Shown: positions 1 to 8,103 of the stretch, one piece after another | How the letters are laid out: each line of letters begins with the position of its first letter | Position numbering within the stretch: position 1 is the first letter of the stretch | The notes under the pieces: generated by a model | Told to the model about the DNA's origin: nothing | The model's database searches: none | What the model saw: only the letters and a program-made list of their open reading frames with translations | Assembly: GCA_964392725.1 (NCBI GenBank) | Contig: CAYMPW010000020.1 | Location: 1-26,326 of the forward strand | Source: CAYMPW01 sp964392725 | GTDB taxonomy: Archaea > Thermoplasmatota > Thermoplasmata > Methanomassiliicoccales > Methanomethylophilaceae | Direction of reading: 5' to 3' | DNA: 26,326 bases | Position numbers and translations under genes: made by a program

Positions 1-7
1 CTTTTTA

Positions 8-60
8 GAAGATTTTTCTGGAAAAATTTTCAGATGTTTTTCGAAAGAAAATATTTCTTT
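8..60. terminator. Two AT-rich hairpins at the window edge
   Basis: Bases 8-31 form an inverted repeat of about 10 bp (GAAGATTTTTC against GAAAAATTTTC, one G-T wobble). Bases 44-60 form a second one, AAAGAAA-ATA-TTTCTTT, a perfect 7 bp stem. Both lie in T-rich DNA before tiaS, so they may be the 3' end of a gene to the left of the window. In DNA this AT-rich such repeats arise easily by chance, so confidence is low. I see no gene in the rest of 1-175. Confidence 0.3.
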
Positions 61-147
61 GTATAATGTTTATTTTTTGAAAGGATCTTTTTCAGAAGAT
101 GAATCCATGTTTTTTATATCTGTTTTTAGACAAATCGATGATAACTC

Positions 148-158
148 TTTTTATTAAA
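148..158 (+). promoter_or_regulatory. TATA-like element of tiaS
   Basis: The element TTTTATTAAAA is centred about 24 nt before the ATG at 176, the spacing expected if transcription starts at or next to the start codon. No Shine-Dalgarno sequence precedes this ATG, which fits a leaderless mRNA. Confidence 0.45.
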
Positions 159-175
159 ATCTTCATTAAGCAATT

Positions 176-1501
176 ATGTTTGTGGCAGTAGACGATACAG
201 ACTCCATGCTTGGAAACTGTACGACTTTTCTCGCAACCGAGATTATTCGGGAATTATCTGATTTAGATTTGATTGGAAATCCTCAGTTAGTTCGTCTTAA
301 CCCTGCTACTCCTTGGAAAACACGTGGTAACGGTTCTTTAATTATGAGATTCGGACGTGGTAAAGGAAAAAAACAGTTTATTGGTTGTATTTCTAATAAA
401 AAAATATATTGTTATTCTGAAGCTGAAGATTGGGAACCAAATCCCGATGATCTTGTGAATAAAATCATTCCAATAATTGAAAAATATCATGAAGATGACG
501 CAAATCCAGGACTAATTGTGTCTTATATTAAACCGGATCCAAAATTTTATTGGAATGGTGTAAGAACAATTATGGATCGTCAAATTATTAATCAAGAAAT
601 AAAACGCATCAATGCAAAACATTTTGAGATTGGTAACGGGAGAGGTGTAATCGGATCTATTTGTGGAATGGCGTGGGTTCCTTCTGATAGTACATTTGAA
701 TTGCTTTCATATAGGCCGATGGATCGCTGGGGTACTGTACGTTCTTTCGAACACGATTCTATTCGTGAAATGGATTCTATGTATTCTTCTACGTTTAATA
801 GCTGGGAAGAAAGAGAACAGAAAGTTGCAATGGTTCCTTCGACACCCTGTCCTGTAATGTATGGACTCCGTGGTGATAATTTAGAAGATTTGATTGAAGC
901 TTCTAAAATTATTAAAACAGAAGAAATTGAACGTTGGATTATTTTCCTTACGAATCAGGGAACCGATGATCATATTATAGAAAATCCTGAAGAATTAATT
1001 CCCAATCAATCTTACAAAATAAGTGGAATTGTAAAATCATCTTGTAAACATATTCCCGGAAGTCATGTTTTAATCGATATTTTAACAGATTTTGGTATAA
1101 TTACATGTGCAGCGTATGAACCTTCTAAAGAATTTCGTTTGGTTTTTGATAATCTTAGAGCAGGAGATCGTTTGAATGTACTCGGAGAATTAAGAGATGA
1201 ACCTCGTACATTGAATGTTGAAAAAATACAGGTTATTTCTCTTGCAGAAGATATTGTAAAAATTTCCAATCCTTCTTGTCCAGATTGTGGACGAAAAATG
1301 GATTCCATCGGAAAGAATCAAGGTTATCGTTGTAAAAAATGTCATGTTAAAGTAAAAGATTATATTTCTAAATCTGAAACTCGTTGGATTGTTCCAGGTT
1401 GGTACGAACCCCCTACTGCGGCTCGTAGACATTTATCAAAACCTTTGAAACGTATGAACGAAGAACAACCATTGGGGTTCGTCAATAGACGTATATGGTA
1501 A
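176..1501 (+). CDS. tiaS: tRNA(Ile2) 2-agmatinylcytidine synthetase TiaS
   Basis: TiaS attaches agmatine to C34 of the CAU-anticodon tRNA-Ile with ATP, so that the tRNA reads AUA; it is an archaeal enzyme. The start MFVAVDDTDS followed by the GNCTT stretch matches the family's kinase-like N-terminus, and LNPATPWKTRGNGSL (about 41-55) is a family signature. An OB-fold region lies at about 282-356. A zinc ribbon follows (CPDC near 368, CKKC near 388), and then the conserved C-terminal GWYEPPTAARRHLSKP segment. The length of 441 residues is close to the usual 420 or so. The gene stands alone with its own TATA-like element. Codon use is more A/T-rich at third positions than in the next gene, but nothing points to transfer. 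Confidence 0.95.
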   Translation: MFVAVDDTDSMLGNCTTFLATEIIRELSDLDLIGNPQLVRLNPATPWKTRGNGSLIMRFGRGKGKKQFIGCISNKKIYCYSEAEDWEPNPDDLVNKIIPIIEKYHEDDANPGLIVSYIKPDPKFYWNGVRTIMDRQIINQEIKRINAKHFEIGNGRGVIGSICGMAWVPSDSTFELLSYRPMDRWGTVRSFEHDSIREMDSMYSSTFNSWEEREQKVAMVPSTPCPVMYGLRGDNLEDLIEASKIIKTEEIERWIIFLTNQGTDDHIIENPEELIPNQSYKISGIVKSSCKHIPGSHVLIDILTDFGIITCAAYEPSKEFRLVFDNLRAGDRLNVLGELRDEPRTLNVEKIQVISLAEDIVKISNPSCPDCGRKMDSIGKNQGYRCKKCHVKVKDYISKSETRWIVPGWYEPPTAARRHLSKPLKRMNEEQPLGFVNRRIW

Positions 1502-1552
1502 CCGACAGCAATTTATACTCTTCAAATATAAATGTATTCCAGAGGTAACTCA

Positions 1553-2731
1553 ATGGAAGAAGTTGTCATACTCAGTGCCGCAAGAACACCTATTGGAAAA
1601 TATGGAAAAACTCTTGCTGGAATTAAAGCAACCGAACTCGGAAAAATTGCTGTTGAAGAAGCAATAAAAAGAGCAGGTATTGCAAATACCGATGTCGATG
1701 AATGTATTATGGGAAATGTTCTGTCTGCAGGACTTGGACAAAACCCTGCAAGGCAGGCAGCAATCGGCGCAGGACTTCCTGTGGAAATCGGATCTTTTAC
1801 AGTCAATGCAGTTTGTGGTTCTGGAATGAAAGCGGCAATGCTTGCAGCAGACTCCATTAAAGCAGGTGAATACAATTGTATTGTAACTGGCGGTATGGAA
1901 AACATGAGTAATGTACCCTATCTTCTCAATGGAGCTCGCTGGGGATACAAAATGAATGATCAGAAAGTCGTTGACAGTATGGTCCACGACGGTCTTTGGG
2001 ATATTTTTAACAATCAACACATGGGATTCACCGGAGAAATTGTTGCAGAAAGGTTCGGAGTTACCAGAGAAGATGCAGATGCACTTTCTGTTGAAAGTAA
2101 TGTAAAAGCTGCAAACGCACAGAAAAACGGTAAATTCGACAAAGAAATTGTTCCAGTTACTATTCCTTCCCGTAAAGGAGATATAATATTCAGTGCAGAC
2201 GAAGGAGTTAGAGCAGATACAACTCTCGAAACACTTGGTGCACTCAAACCCGTCTTCAAAAAAGATGGAATCGTTACAGCAGGAAATTCTTCACAACTCA
2301 GTGATGGAGCATCTTCAATCGTAGTTGCATCCAGATCTTGGGCCGAAGAGCACGGTTACAAACCCTTGGCAACAATCGAAGCCTACGGAGAACGTGGAGT
2401 AGCTCCCGAACTTATTATGGAAGCCCCAATCCCTACGACCAGATACGTGTTAGACAAAGCAGGAATGACAATTGATGATATTGATCTCTTTGAACACAAC
2501 GAAGCCTTCGCAACAGCATCCTGTGCTGTTAAGAAAGATCTCAACGTTCCCGATGAGATTTTCAACGTGAATGGTGGTGCAGTCGCACTCGGTCACCCAA
2601 TCGGTTGTTCTGGTTCACGTGTCCTTACTTCTTTATTATATGCCCTTCAGGATCGCAATAAAGAAGTTGGTCTCGGTACACTCTGCCTTGGCGGAGGAAA
2701 CGCAGTTTCGATGATTATTCGTCGCTGTTAA
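1553..2731 (+). CDS. Acetyl-CoA C-acetyltransferase (bacterial-type thiolase)
   Basis: Condenses two acetyl-CoA to acetoacetyl-CoA, or the reverse; in an archaeon the obvious use is the entry to the mevalonate route to isoprenoid lipids. From the ATG at 1553 the protein has 392 residues with the full thiolase set: nucleophile Cys88 in NAVCGSG, the NEAFA motif, His348 in GGAVALGHPIGCSG and Cys378 in CLGGG. I prefer 1553 over the in-frame ATG at 1532. AGAGGT lies just before 1553, and the TATA-like ATTTATAC (1511-1518) sits too close to 1532 for that codon to be transcribed with a start about 25 nt downstream. Length and motifs match the AtoB/PhaA type rather than the archaeal thiolase that works with a DUF35 protein. 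Physiological direction is not shown by the sequence. Confidence 0.92.
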   Translation: MEEVVILSAARTPIGKYGKTLAGIKATELGKIAVEEAIKRAGIANTDVDECIMGNVLSAGLGQNPARQAAIGAGLPVEIGSFTVNAVCGSGMKAAMLAADSIKAGEYNCIVTGGMENMSNVPYLLNGARWGYKMNDQKVVDSMVHDGLWDIFNNQHMGFTGEIVAERFGVTREDADALSVESNVKAANAQKNGKFDKEIVPVTIPSRKGDIIFSADEGVRADTTLETLGALKPVFKKDGIVTAGNSSQLSDGASSIVVASRSWAEEHGYKPLATIEAYGERGVAPELIMEAPIPTTRYVLDKAGMTIDDIDLFEHNEAFATASCAVKKDLNVPDEIFNVNGGAVALGHPIGCSGSRVLTSLLYALQDRNKEVGLGTLCLGGGNAVSMIIRRC

Positions 2732-2738
2732 ATTTAAA

Positions 2739-2765
2739 AACGGTCTCGGTTTAACCGAGGCCGTT
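2739..2765 (+). terminator. GC-rich hairpin after the thiolase gene
   Basis: ACGGTCTCGGTT pairs with AACCGAGGCCGT (one G-T wobble), giving an 11-12 bp stem with a tiny loop 8 bases after the thiolase stop. It resembles an intrinsic terminator but lacks a following T-tract. It may stop or stabilise the thiolase mRNA, and it separates it from the peptidase gene that starts 23 bases later. Confidence 0.55.
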
Positions 2766-2788
2766 CAAACAACTTCATCAATACAATT

Positions 2789-4036
2789 ATGAACCTTTTA
2801 ACACATCTTCATACTATGAGGCTCGAAGATCTTCTAGATAAAATCGAATCATCACGTGATGATATCATATCTACAATGTGCGATATGATTCGCATTCCCG
2901 CTATAGCTCCTGAGAATGGAGGTATGGGTGAAGGTCTCAGGGCAGATATGTTAATATCCTGTTTGCAAGGCTATGATAGCATTCAACGTATCGATGTTCC
3001 AGATTCTCATGATTCTTCGATTTTAAGGCCAAATATTTTGGCAAAGAAGAATGGGCCTGAAAAAGGAACGGTGTGGATTGTCGCGCATATTGATACAGTT
3101 CCTGAAGGCGATTTGGATGATTGGGATTCTCCCCCGTTTGAGCCCAGGGTGGAATGTGGTCGTATTTACGGTCGTGGAACCGAAGATAATGGCCAAGCAG
3201 TCATTTCATCAATGTTTGCATCCAAGTTTATTCCCGCAGGATCCTTAACCAAGAAATCAATAGGAATCGCATACGTTGCAGATGAAGAAACAACTAGTAA
3301 ATTTGGAATCGAGTATCTTCTCAATGAAGGCTATTTTGATGAAGATGATATTATTATAGTTCCAGACTGGGGTGTCCCTGGTGGATCTTTAATGGATGTT
3401 TCTGAAAAGAGTCTTTTATGGGTTGAAATAGAAACATATGGAAAAACAACCCATGGATCCACACCAGATAAAGGACTTAATGCTTTCAAAATAAGTTCGG
3501 AAATTCTTGTAGATTTAGTAAAAAAGTTAGAGGAAAAATATTCTGCAGAAGATTCACTTTTCTTCCCTCCTTATTCGACATTTGAGCCTACAAAAAGTCC
3601 TGCAACCGTAACAAATGTAAATACAATTCCGGGTTATGCTTCATTCTCATTAGATATGAGAATAATTGAAAAATATGATACAGATGAAATTTTAACCTTT
3701 ATCAAGTCTGTTGTCAAAGAACATGAAATACGCACGGGTGCAAAAATAAACGTAAGTGAAATACAGAGACACACTTCCGGCCCTGCATCTTCTACCTCTA
3801 CTCCTGAATTTAGAGCAATAAAAGAATCAATAGAATCTGTTATCCATGGAGAGCTTAATGTTGCCGGGGTTGGAGGAGCAACATGCGCCAATTTCTTCAG
3901 ACTTGCAGGTATGGATGCATATGTATGGGAATGTGGCGGTGGAACCCTTCATGCGCCAAATGAATATGTTGAGATTGAAAACATACTTGTTGATGCAAAA
4001 GCGTTCGCAACAATATTTTTCAAACTCTGTGTTTGA
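2789..4036 (+). CDS. M20-family metallopeptidase (ArgE/DapE-like)
   Basis: A dinuclear zinc hydrolase of the M20 family, which contains acetylornithine deacetylases, succinyl-diaminopimelate desuccinylases and dipeptidases. The metal and catalytic residues are in place: His100 and Asp102 in AHIDTVPEGD, Asp133 in GRGTEDNGQ, Glu166-Glu167 in VADEETTS, Asp193 in VPDWG and His388 in LHAPNEYV. The dimerisation (lid) domain occupies about 205-320. At 415 residues it is full length. A second in-frame ATG at 2816 (MRLEDLLDK) is an equally possible start, since neither has a clear ribosome binding site. The substrate cannot be told from sequence, and no arginine or lysine pathway gene is adjacent. Its stop codon directly abuts the stop of ftsY on the other strand. 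Confidence 0.85.
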   Translation: MNLLTHLHTMRLEDLLDKIESSRDDIISTMCDMIRIPAIAPENGGMGEGLRADMLISCLQGYDSIQRIDVPDSHDSSILRPNILAKKNGPEKGTVWIVAHIDTVPEGDLDDWDSPPFEPRVECGRIYGRGTEDNGQAVISSMFASKFIPAGSLTKKSIGIAYVADEETTSKFGIEYLLNEGYFDEDDIIIVPDWGVPGGSLMDVSEKSLLWVEIETYGKTTHGSTPDKGLNAFKISSEILVDLVKKLEEKYSAEDSLFFPPYSTFEPTKSPATVTNVNTIPGYASFSLDMRIIEKYDTDEILTFIKSVVKEHEIRTGAKINVSEIQRHTSGPASSTSTPEFRAIKESIESVIHGELNVAGVGGATCANFFRLAGMDAYVWECGGGTLHAPNEYVEIENILVDAKAFATIFFKLCV

Positions 4037-5065
4037 TTATTCAAAAAGTCTATCCAACATCCACTGGGTGTTGAATTCTACGATGTCTTCGTATTCTTGT
4101 CCGTTGCAAACGAATGCGATGGGCTTTCCAATCGTGTGTGCAATAGATAATGCTGCACCACCTTTGGCGTCAGTATCTATTTTTGTAAGAATAACTGCAT
4201 CGATACCAACGGCGTCATCGAAAACCTGAGCCTGTTCAATTGCATTGTTGCCCGCTAAAGAATCTCCAACAAACACTTTAAGATCTGGTTTAGATATTCT
4301 AACAATCTTTTTCATTTCTTCAATAAGATTGCTGTTTGTTTGCATACGTCCTGCAGTATCAATCAGAACAACATCGCGTCTTTTTGCTTTTGCGTGCTCT
4401 AACGCATCGTATGCGACAGCTGCAGGATCTGCATCTTGTGTATGTTTTATGATTTTGCAGTTGAGTTTATCCGCGTGAATGCTAAGTTGTTCAATAGCAC
4501 CCGCTCTAAATGTATCGCAAGCGGCTAAGACAACGCTCTTTTCATTGTTCATCAAACGGTTAGCAATTTTTGCGATTGCAGTTGTTTTACCTGTTCCGTT
4601 AATTCCCATGAACATAATGACTGTTGGTCTGTTCTGTTCTTCAACCCAGCTGTCAAAATCAAATTCATTAATCGAAAGAATGTCTTCAACAGAGTCTTTT
4701 ACAGCCTGTTCAATAACTTCTTCTGCTGTGAATTCTGGATTGTATCTTTTTCCCGAAAGATTATCGTGGACATTATCTACGATTTTTTCTGCAACGGGAT
4801 ATGCAACATCGGCTTCAAGAAGAACAATTTTCAATTCTTCCAAAACTGAATCTAATGCCGATGACTGTATTTTTTTTCCTGAGTCGCTCGTAGTTGCTTT
4901 TTTCTGAAGTTTAGCCTGTTTTATGGCTTCTTTTCTAGATACGGGCTTTGCAGGCGCGGATTCAACAGGAGTTTCGGTTGATGTTTGAATCTCTTTTGGA
5001 GTGTTCAAATCAGCAGGTGCTTTTTGAAAAATACCTTTTAACTTGGACTTAAGAGACTCAAACAT
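4037..5065 (-). CDS. ftsY: Signal recognition particle receptor FtsY
   Basis: Membrane-associated GTPase that receives the SRP-ribosome complex and hands it to the Sec translocon. The 342 residues comprise a short charged, Pro/Thr-rich, Lys-rich N-terminus (1-70), the N domain (about 70-140) and the G domain: G1 GINGTGKTT (154-162), DTFRAGA (184-190), DTAGR (236-240) and TKID (294-297) followed by AKGG, plus NGQEYEDIVEF near the end. The variants TKID-TD and NGQ are within the range of archaeal SRP GTPases. It is the last gene of the LX-pfdA-ftsY operon, 6 bases after pfdA, an arrangement common in archaea. No transmembrane segment is present, so membrane contact is through the basic N-terminus. 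Confidence 0.97.
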   Translation of the reverse strand: MFESLKSKLKGIFQKAPADLNTPKEIQTSTETPVESAPAKPVSRKEAIKQAKLQKKATTSDSGKKIQSSALDSVLEELKIVLLEADVAYPVAEKIVDNVHDNLSGKRYNPEFTAEEVIEQAVKDSVEDILSINEFDFDSWVEEQNRPTVIMFMGINGTGKTTAIAKIANRLMNNEKSVVLAACDTFRAGAIEQLSIHADKLNCKIIKHTQDADPAAVAYDALEHAKAKRRDVVLIDTAGRMQTNSNLIEEMKKIVRISKPDLKVFVGDSLAGNNAIEQAQVFDDAVGIDAVILTKIDTDAKGGAALSIAHTIGKPIAFVCNGQEYEDIVEFNTQWMLDRLFE

Positions 5066-5071
5066 TTACCA

Positions 5072-5488
5072 TCACTGTTGTCTCATCTTGTACTCATTCT
5101 GAACGGCAGCCGCAAGGTTTGATGTTGCGATTTCCATTTCACTGAGTGTGCTTCCGGTTTTCTTCAAAGCTTCTGCAAGGTCTTTTATGCCCTCATCCAT
5201 AACAATTATGGATTCTTCGAGGCTTTTTTCGGCTGTAAGTTTGTTACCTATACCTACAAATGCCGATTTTTTCTCGGAAACAACAGCTGGAATGAAAGAA
5301 GAGGCACCAATTGGGATGAGAATTTCATCGCCCGCTTTGGCATCTTTGATAGATTTGAGGGTTTCACGTGCTCTTGTTGTGTCTTCGAAAGACATCTGAA
5401 GCATCTGTGCCTGATTCGTAAGTGCATCGAGTTGTGCTCTGTACGAATCGAGAACCGCCATTGCTTGACGGAGCTCTTCATCATTCAT
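5072..5488 (-). CDS. pfdA: Prefoldin subunit alpha
   Basis: The alpha subunit of the hexameric prefoldin (GimC) chaperone, which holds unfolded proteins in the cytosol and passes them to the thermosome. The 138 residues show the typical plan: an N-terminal coiled coil (about 1-45), a beta-hairpin region with EILIPIGASSFIPAVV (about 55-70) and GIGNKLTAEKS (about 78-88), and a C-terminal coiled coil (about 88-138). The start at 5488 is supported by GGTGA about 6 bases upstream, inside the end of the LX gene. LX and pfdA are 2 bases apart and ftsY follows after 6, so the three are almost certainly cotranscribed. Confidence 0.95.
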   Translation of the reverse strand: MNDEELRQAMAVLDSYRAQLDALTNQAQMLQMSFEDTTRARETLKSIKDAKAGDEILIPIGASSFIPAVVSEKKSAFVGIGNKLTAEKSLEESIIVMDEGIKDLAEALKKTGSTLSEMEIATSNLAAAVQNEYKMRQQ

Positions 5489-5490
5489 GT

Positions 5491-5721
5491 TTATTCACCA
5501 GTTACGTCGTATCTAACGGTTGCGTTTGTAATCTGATCTGCGGGGATCTCGACAATTTCTACGATTTTGATTTCCCATCTCTTGAGCTTGTGTTTGCTAC
5601 CGAGGGTTGAGAGTGCTTTTTCTTTGACTGCTACGTCATCTGCTGCTGCCATTTCAATGGTGAAAGGCTGCTGTCCTGCCCTTGCATCTGCAAAGGAACC
5701 GGTTACGCGGAAGGCTTTCAT
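5491..5721 (-). CDS. rpl18a: Ribosomal protein LX (L18Ae / eL20)
   Basis: A 76-residue large-subunit ribosomal protein found in archaea and eukaryotes. Diagnostic features are the start MKAFRVTGSF, the QPFTIEMAAADD segment and the basic KHKLKRWEIKIVEI stretch leading to a short acidic tail. It opens the operon with pfdA and ftsY, the gene order usual in euryarchaea. A TATA-like element at 5777-5790 and an AGGT motif about 9 bases before the ATG support this start. Confidence 0.93.
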   Translation of the reverse strand: MKAFRVTGSFADARAGQQPFTIEMAAADDVAVKEKALSTLGSKHKLKRWEIKIVEIVEIPADQITNATVRYDVTGE

Positions 5722-5776
5722 TTTAATTACCTAAGTCGGGGGAATTATATTTACGCAATAAAGCTTTTGGTTGATA

Positions 5777-5790
5777 CCTTATAAAAAAGG
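5777..5790 (-). promoter_or_regulatory. Candidate TATA element of the LX-pfdA-ftsY operon
   Basis: On the minus strand this reads CCTTTTTTATAAGG. A start site about 25 nt downstream would give a leader of roughly 35-40 nt with AGGT near the ATG, unlike the leaderless genes nearby. A second TATA-like TATTTAAAT near 5855-5863 is an alternative. The rest of 5722-5926 is AT-rich and shows no gene. Confidence 0.4.
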
Positions 5791-5917
5791 AAGAAAAAAA
5801 GCACGGAAATCGCAATTCTCTTCTTTTCTTGGCATTTTTTGACAAAAACAGTGATTTAAATATTTTTGACGACACAAGGTATTTTTCTCAAAACTAACGT
5901 TCTTTGAAACTTCAACG

Positions 5918-5947
5918 AAGAAAGATTCAAAATAACAAATCTTTCTT
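5918..5947 (-). terminator. Inverted repeat across the priS stop codon
   Basis: AAGAAAGATT (5918-5927) and AATCTTTCTT (5938-5947) form a perfect 10 bp inverted repeat with a 10-base spacer that contains the priS TGA. It could fold at the 3' end of the priS mRNA, but there is no clear T-tract behind it and the composition is AT-rich. Confidence 0.3.
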
Positions 5948-7150
5948 TTCGCTGGCATATCCTATGTCTGCGACTTTACGACCGATAAGGAATATTGCAG
6001 CATATTCTGGGACTTCTGTTTCGCCTTCAAGCTTGAATGTCTCACCCTTCATATTCAGTTCGTAAGGTCTTCTAAGCGTGATTTTCGTGGGGTCGTCGGA
6101 GTATGCCGCGGGAACCGCATTTTCAAGTGGATTGAAGGTTGTAAGCTCATCTCTTGAAATCGGAGTTACACGTAATCCACTTTTTCCGTGAACCGATCCG
6201 GGAAGACGAATCAATCTTTTGATATCTGCGGTAACTGGTTCATCAACTTCTCCTGCAAGACGATGAGCAACATCTTCTTTCATGATTTTTACCAATGTGT
6301 CTTGGGCATGTTTGTTGAGGGTGGCCATGTTATTTTTCACGAACATTATGTTCCTCGATTCCTTGATATCCGCACACAAAGTATCGATGGTTTTTGTGGC
6401 ACTTTTTGAGATGCTGGGATATGTTTTTTTCAGACTCTTGGAATCCATGGTACAGAAGTCCTCTACAACCTCTTGAAGACCATGTCTCATTTTGAGTTTC
6501 CAACCTCCGGAATCCTCAGCAGGAATCATGCGATCTTGAACAATATTTCTTCTGACGGCTCCGTTGATTATCGTCTCTGTGGTTGCAACGGAATTCAAAG
6601 GAAAAATCCAATCGATATTGAGGCCAGAGCATGTGATATAATCAACCAATTCTCTTCTTTCATGGGTTCCCAGAGTGACAACATCTTTGTGTGGAATGTG
6701 TGCGTGGTATCCTCTTCCTCCGGAAAAAGTAAGATAAACATCCTTTTCTGAAAATCCTAAATCGCCGTATATGAATTTATCAACAAGATTCATCATTTCA
6801 GATCTGATTTGTCTGAGCATTTCATCATAGCTCATATTGGCTGCGCCATCTAAGTGATCCGCATCCAAATCAAAAATTAATTCTGCACCCAACCATTCTT
6901 TTTCTTCCATTGTCGGAGCATCAGGATGACGATAGTATGCCGTAGAGTAGTAACTATGTGATGGCACCTGACCAATCATAAAACGTTTAAGATCGTCAGG
7001 ACGCGAGAATCCAATGTGCCTTTGAACAAATGTTTTATCAAAGAACATAAACCCGAATTCTCTTCGGGTAAAGCGTTCGGGCAAGATTGGAGATTCCTCT
7101 TTGTAGTATTTTCTGAAAGATTTCAAGAGGAACCTTTGGTTGGAATCCAT
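5927..7150 (-). CDS. priS: DNA primase small (catalytic) subunit PriS
   Basis: Catalytic subunit of the archaeal-eukaryotic primase, which makes primers for DNA replication together with PriL (not in this window). The 407 residues contain the metal-binding acidic pair in LIFDLDADHL (Asp94, Asp96), the SGGRGYHAHIPHKD signature (143-156) and RLPGSVHGKSGLRV in the C-terminal third, which matches the family's third motif region. The start at 7150 is supported by an AT element (7171-7181) centred 26 nt upstream. The gene is divergent from the COG1099 hydrolase with only 53 bases between the start codons. Confidence 0.95.
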   Translation of the reverse strand: MDSNQRFLLKSFRKYYKEESPILPERFTRREFGFMFFDKTFVQRHIGFSRPDDLKRFMIGQVPSHSYYSTAYYRHPDAPTMEEKEWLGAELIFDLDADHLDGAANMSYDEMLRQIRSEMMNLVDKFIYGDLGFSEKDVYLTFSGGRGYHAHIPHKDVVTLGTHERRELVDYITCSGLNIDWIFPLNSVATTETIINGAVRRNIVQDRMIPAEDSGGWKLKMRHGLQEVVEDFCTMDSKSLKKTYPSISKSATKTIDTLCADIKESRNIMFVKNNMATLNKHAQDTLVKIMKEDVAHRLAGEVDEPVTADIKRLIRLPGSVHGKSGLRVTPISRDELTTFNPLENAVPAAYSDDPTKITLRRPYELNMKGETFKLEGETEVPEYAAIFLIGRKVADIGYASEKKDLLF

Positions 7151-7161
7151 GAATATTCAAG

Positions 7162-7192
7162 GGGCGGTAACATATATTTATCTTATCCGCCC
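7162..7192. promoter_or_regulatory. Symmetric bidirectional promoter for priS and the COG1099 gene
   Basis: A TATA element CATATATTTAT (7171-7181) lies 26-28 nt from both start codons (7150 on minus, 7204 on plus). It is flanked by the inverted repeat GGGCGG (7162-7167) and CCGCCC (7187-7192). A single near-palindromic TATA box could therefore position transcription in both directions, each starting at the ATG. The repeat arms may be an operator for a dimeric regulator or part of the TFB-binding context. Confidence 0.55.
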
Positions 7193-7203
7193 TCGACAGT
7201 ATC

Positions 7204-8037
7204 ATGGGAGAACGTATACCCGTTTATGATAACCATATTCATATGAGCCCCGCAGGCAGAAATATCGATGCGATATTGGAATATGAAGCCGCAGGAGGAA
7301 CGGGATTAACTCTTGTAACTCTCCCCTATTCTGAAGTTCCTATAACAAAACATGGGGATTTTAAGAAATCTTTTGAAATTACAACATCTTTTGCAGATTT
7401 GATTAAAGAAAAAACAAAACTCGAAGTAAATGTGGCCGTAGGCCCATACCCTGTTCTTTTGATACCTTTGGCTACACATTTGGGTTTATCTGTAGCAGAA
7501 GATCTTATGATGAAAGGAATGGAAGATGCTGCAAAGATGGTTTCAGAGGGAAAAGCTTGTGCAATCGGAGAAATCGGACGTCCCCATTTTGAAGCGGATC
7601 TTGAAATAATGGACGCATCAAATAGAATTCTCTCATACGGGATGTCTTTGGCGAAAGAAAACGATTGTCCTGTCATAATACACTGTGAAAATTCAGACAA
7701 CACCAATGAAAATTTAGTGGACATGGCGAAAAAAGTTGGATTGAGTTCTGAATTAGTAGTAAAGCACTCCTCGCTTCCATTGGTTACACCCGAAGAAACA
7801 CATGGTTTAATGCCATCTATTCCAGCATCAAAAACATACGTAAAAGAAGCACTTTCAAAAGGAACAAGATTCATGTTGGAAACAGATTATATTGACGATC
7901 CTGAAAAGCCTGGGTCTATTATGGCAATAACAACAGTTCCGAAAAAAATCAATTTAATTTTAACATCAGGGATTGGAGACGAAGAAGCAATTTTCCGCAT
8001 ATGTAAAGACATTCCCGACTCTTTATATCACCGTTAA
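7204..8037 (+). CDS. TIM-barrel metal-dependent hydrolase (COG1099, TatD-like)
   Basis: A 277-residue archaeal protein of the amidohydrolase/TatD superfamily. Metal-site candidates are the HxH pair His11 and His13 (DNHIHMSP), Glu123 (AIGEIGRPH), His160 (VIIHCEN), His188 (VVKHSS) and Asp228 (METDYIDDP region), in the order seen in TatD-type enzymes. Family members are predicted hydrolases or nucleases; I know of no established substrate for this archaeal branch. The start lies 28 nt after a TATA element and has no ribosome binding site, so it is probably leaderless. It shares its promoter region with priS, which may hint at DNA metabolism but does not prove it. Confidence 0.82.
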   Translation: MGERIPVYDNHIHMSPAGRNIDAILEYEAAGGTGLTLVTLPYSEVPITKHGDFKKSFEITTSFADLIKEKTKLEVNVAVGPYPVLLIPLATHLGLSVAEDLMMKGMEDAAKMVSEGKACAIGEIGRPHFEADLEIMDASNRILSYGMSLAKENDCPVIIHCENSDNTNENLVDMAKKVGLSSELVVKHSSLPLVTPEETHGLMPSIPASKTYVKEALSKGTRFMLETDYIDDPEKPGSIMAITTVPKKINLILTSGIGDEEAIFRICKDIPDSLYHR

Positions 8038-8073
8038 AATTGTATTTTTCATATAATGATAACCTTTTTAAGG

Positions 8074-8089
8074 CGGATTGATTAATCCG
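8074..8089 (+). promoter_or_regulatory. Inverted repeat upstream of the MBL-fold gene
   Basis: CGGATT (8074-8079) and AATCCG (8084-8089) flank a 4-base spacer, 14 bases before the ATG at 8104. It follows a TATA-like TTTTTAAGG (about 8064-8072), so it covers the expected transcription start. It could be an operator or a small hairpin in the leader. The function is unknown. Confidence 0.35.
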
Positions 8090-8103
8090 TAGCAGGTACT
8101 ACT

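Noticed and set aside
121..150. Possible second C/D RNA (GATGATAA word upstream of tiaS)
   Set aside because: Box C is imperfect and no CTGA boxes or closing stem occur within range on either strand.
663..857. Short open frames inside tiaS and other long genes on both strands
   Set aside because: They lie wholly within well-supported genes, show no family motifs and have no ribosome binding or promoter signals.
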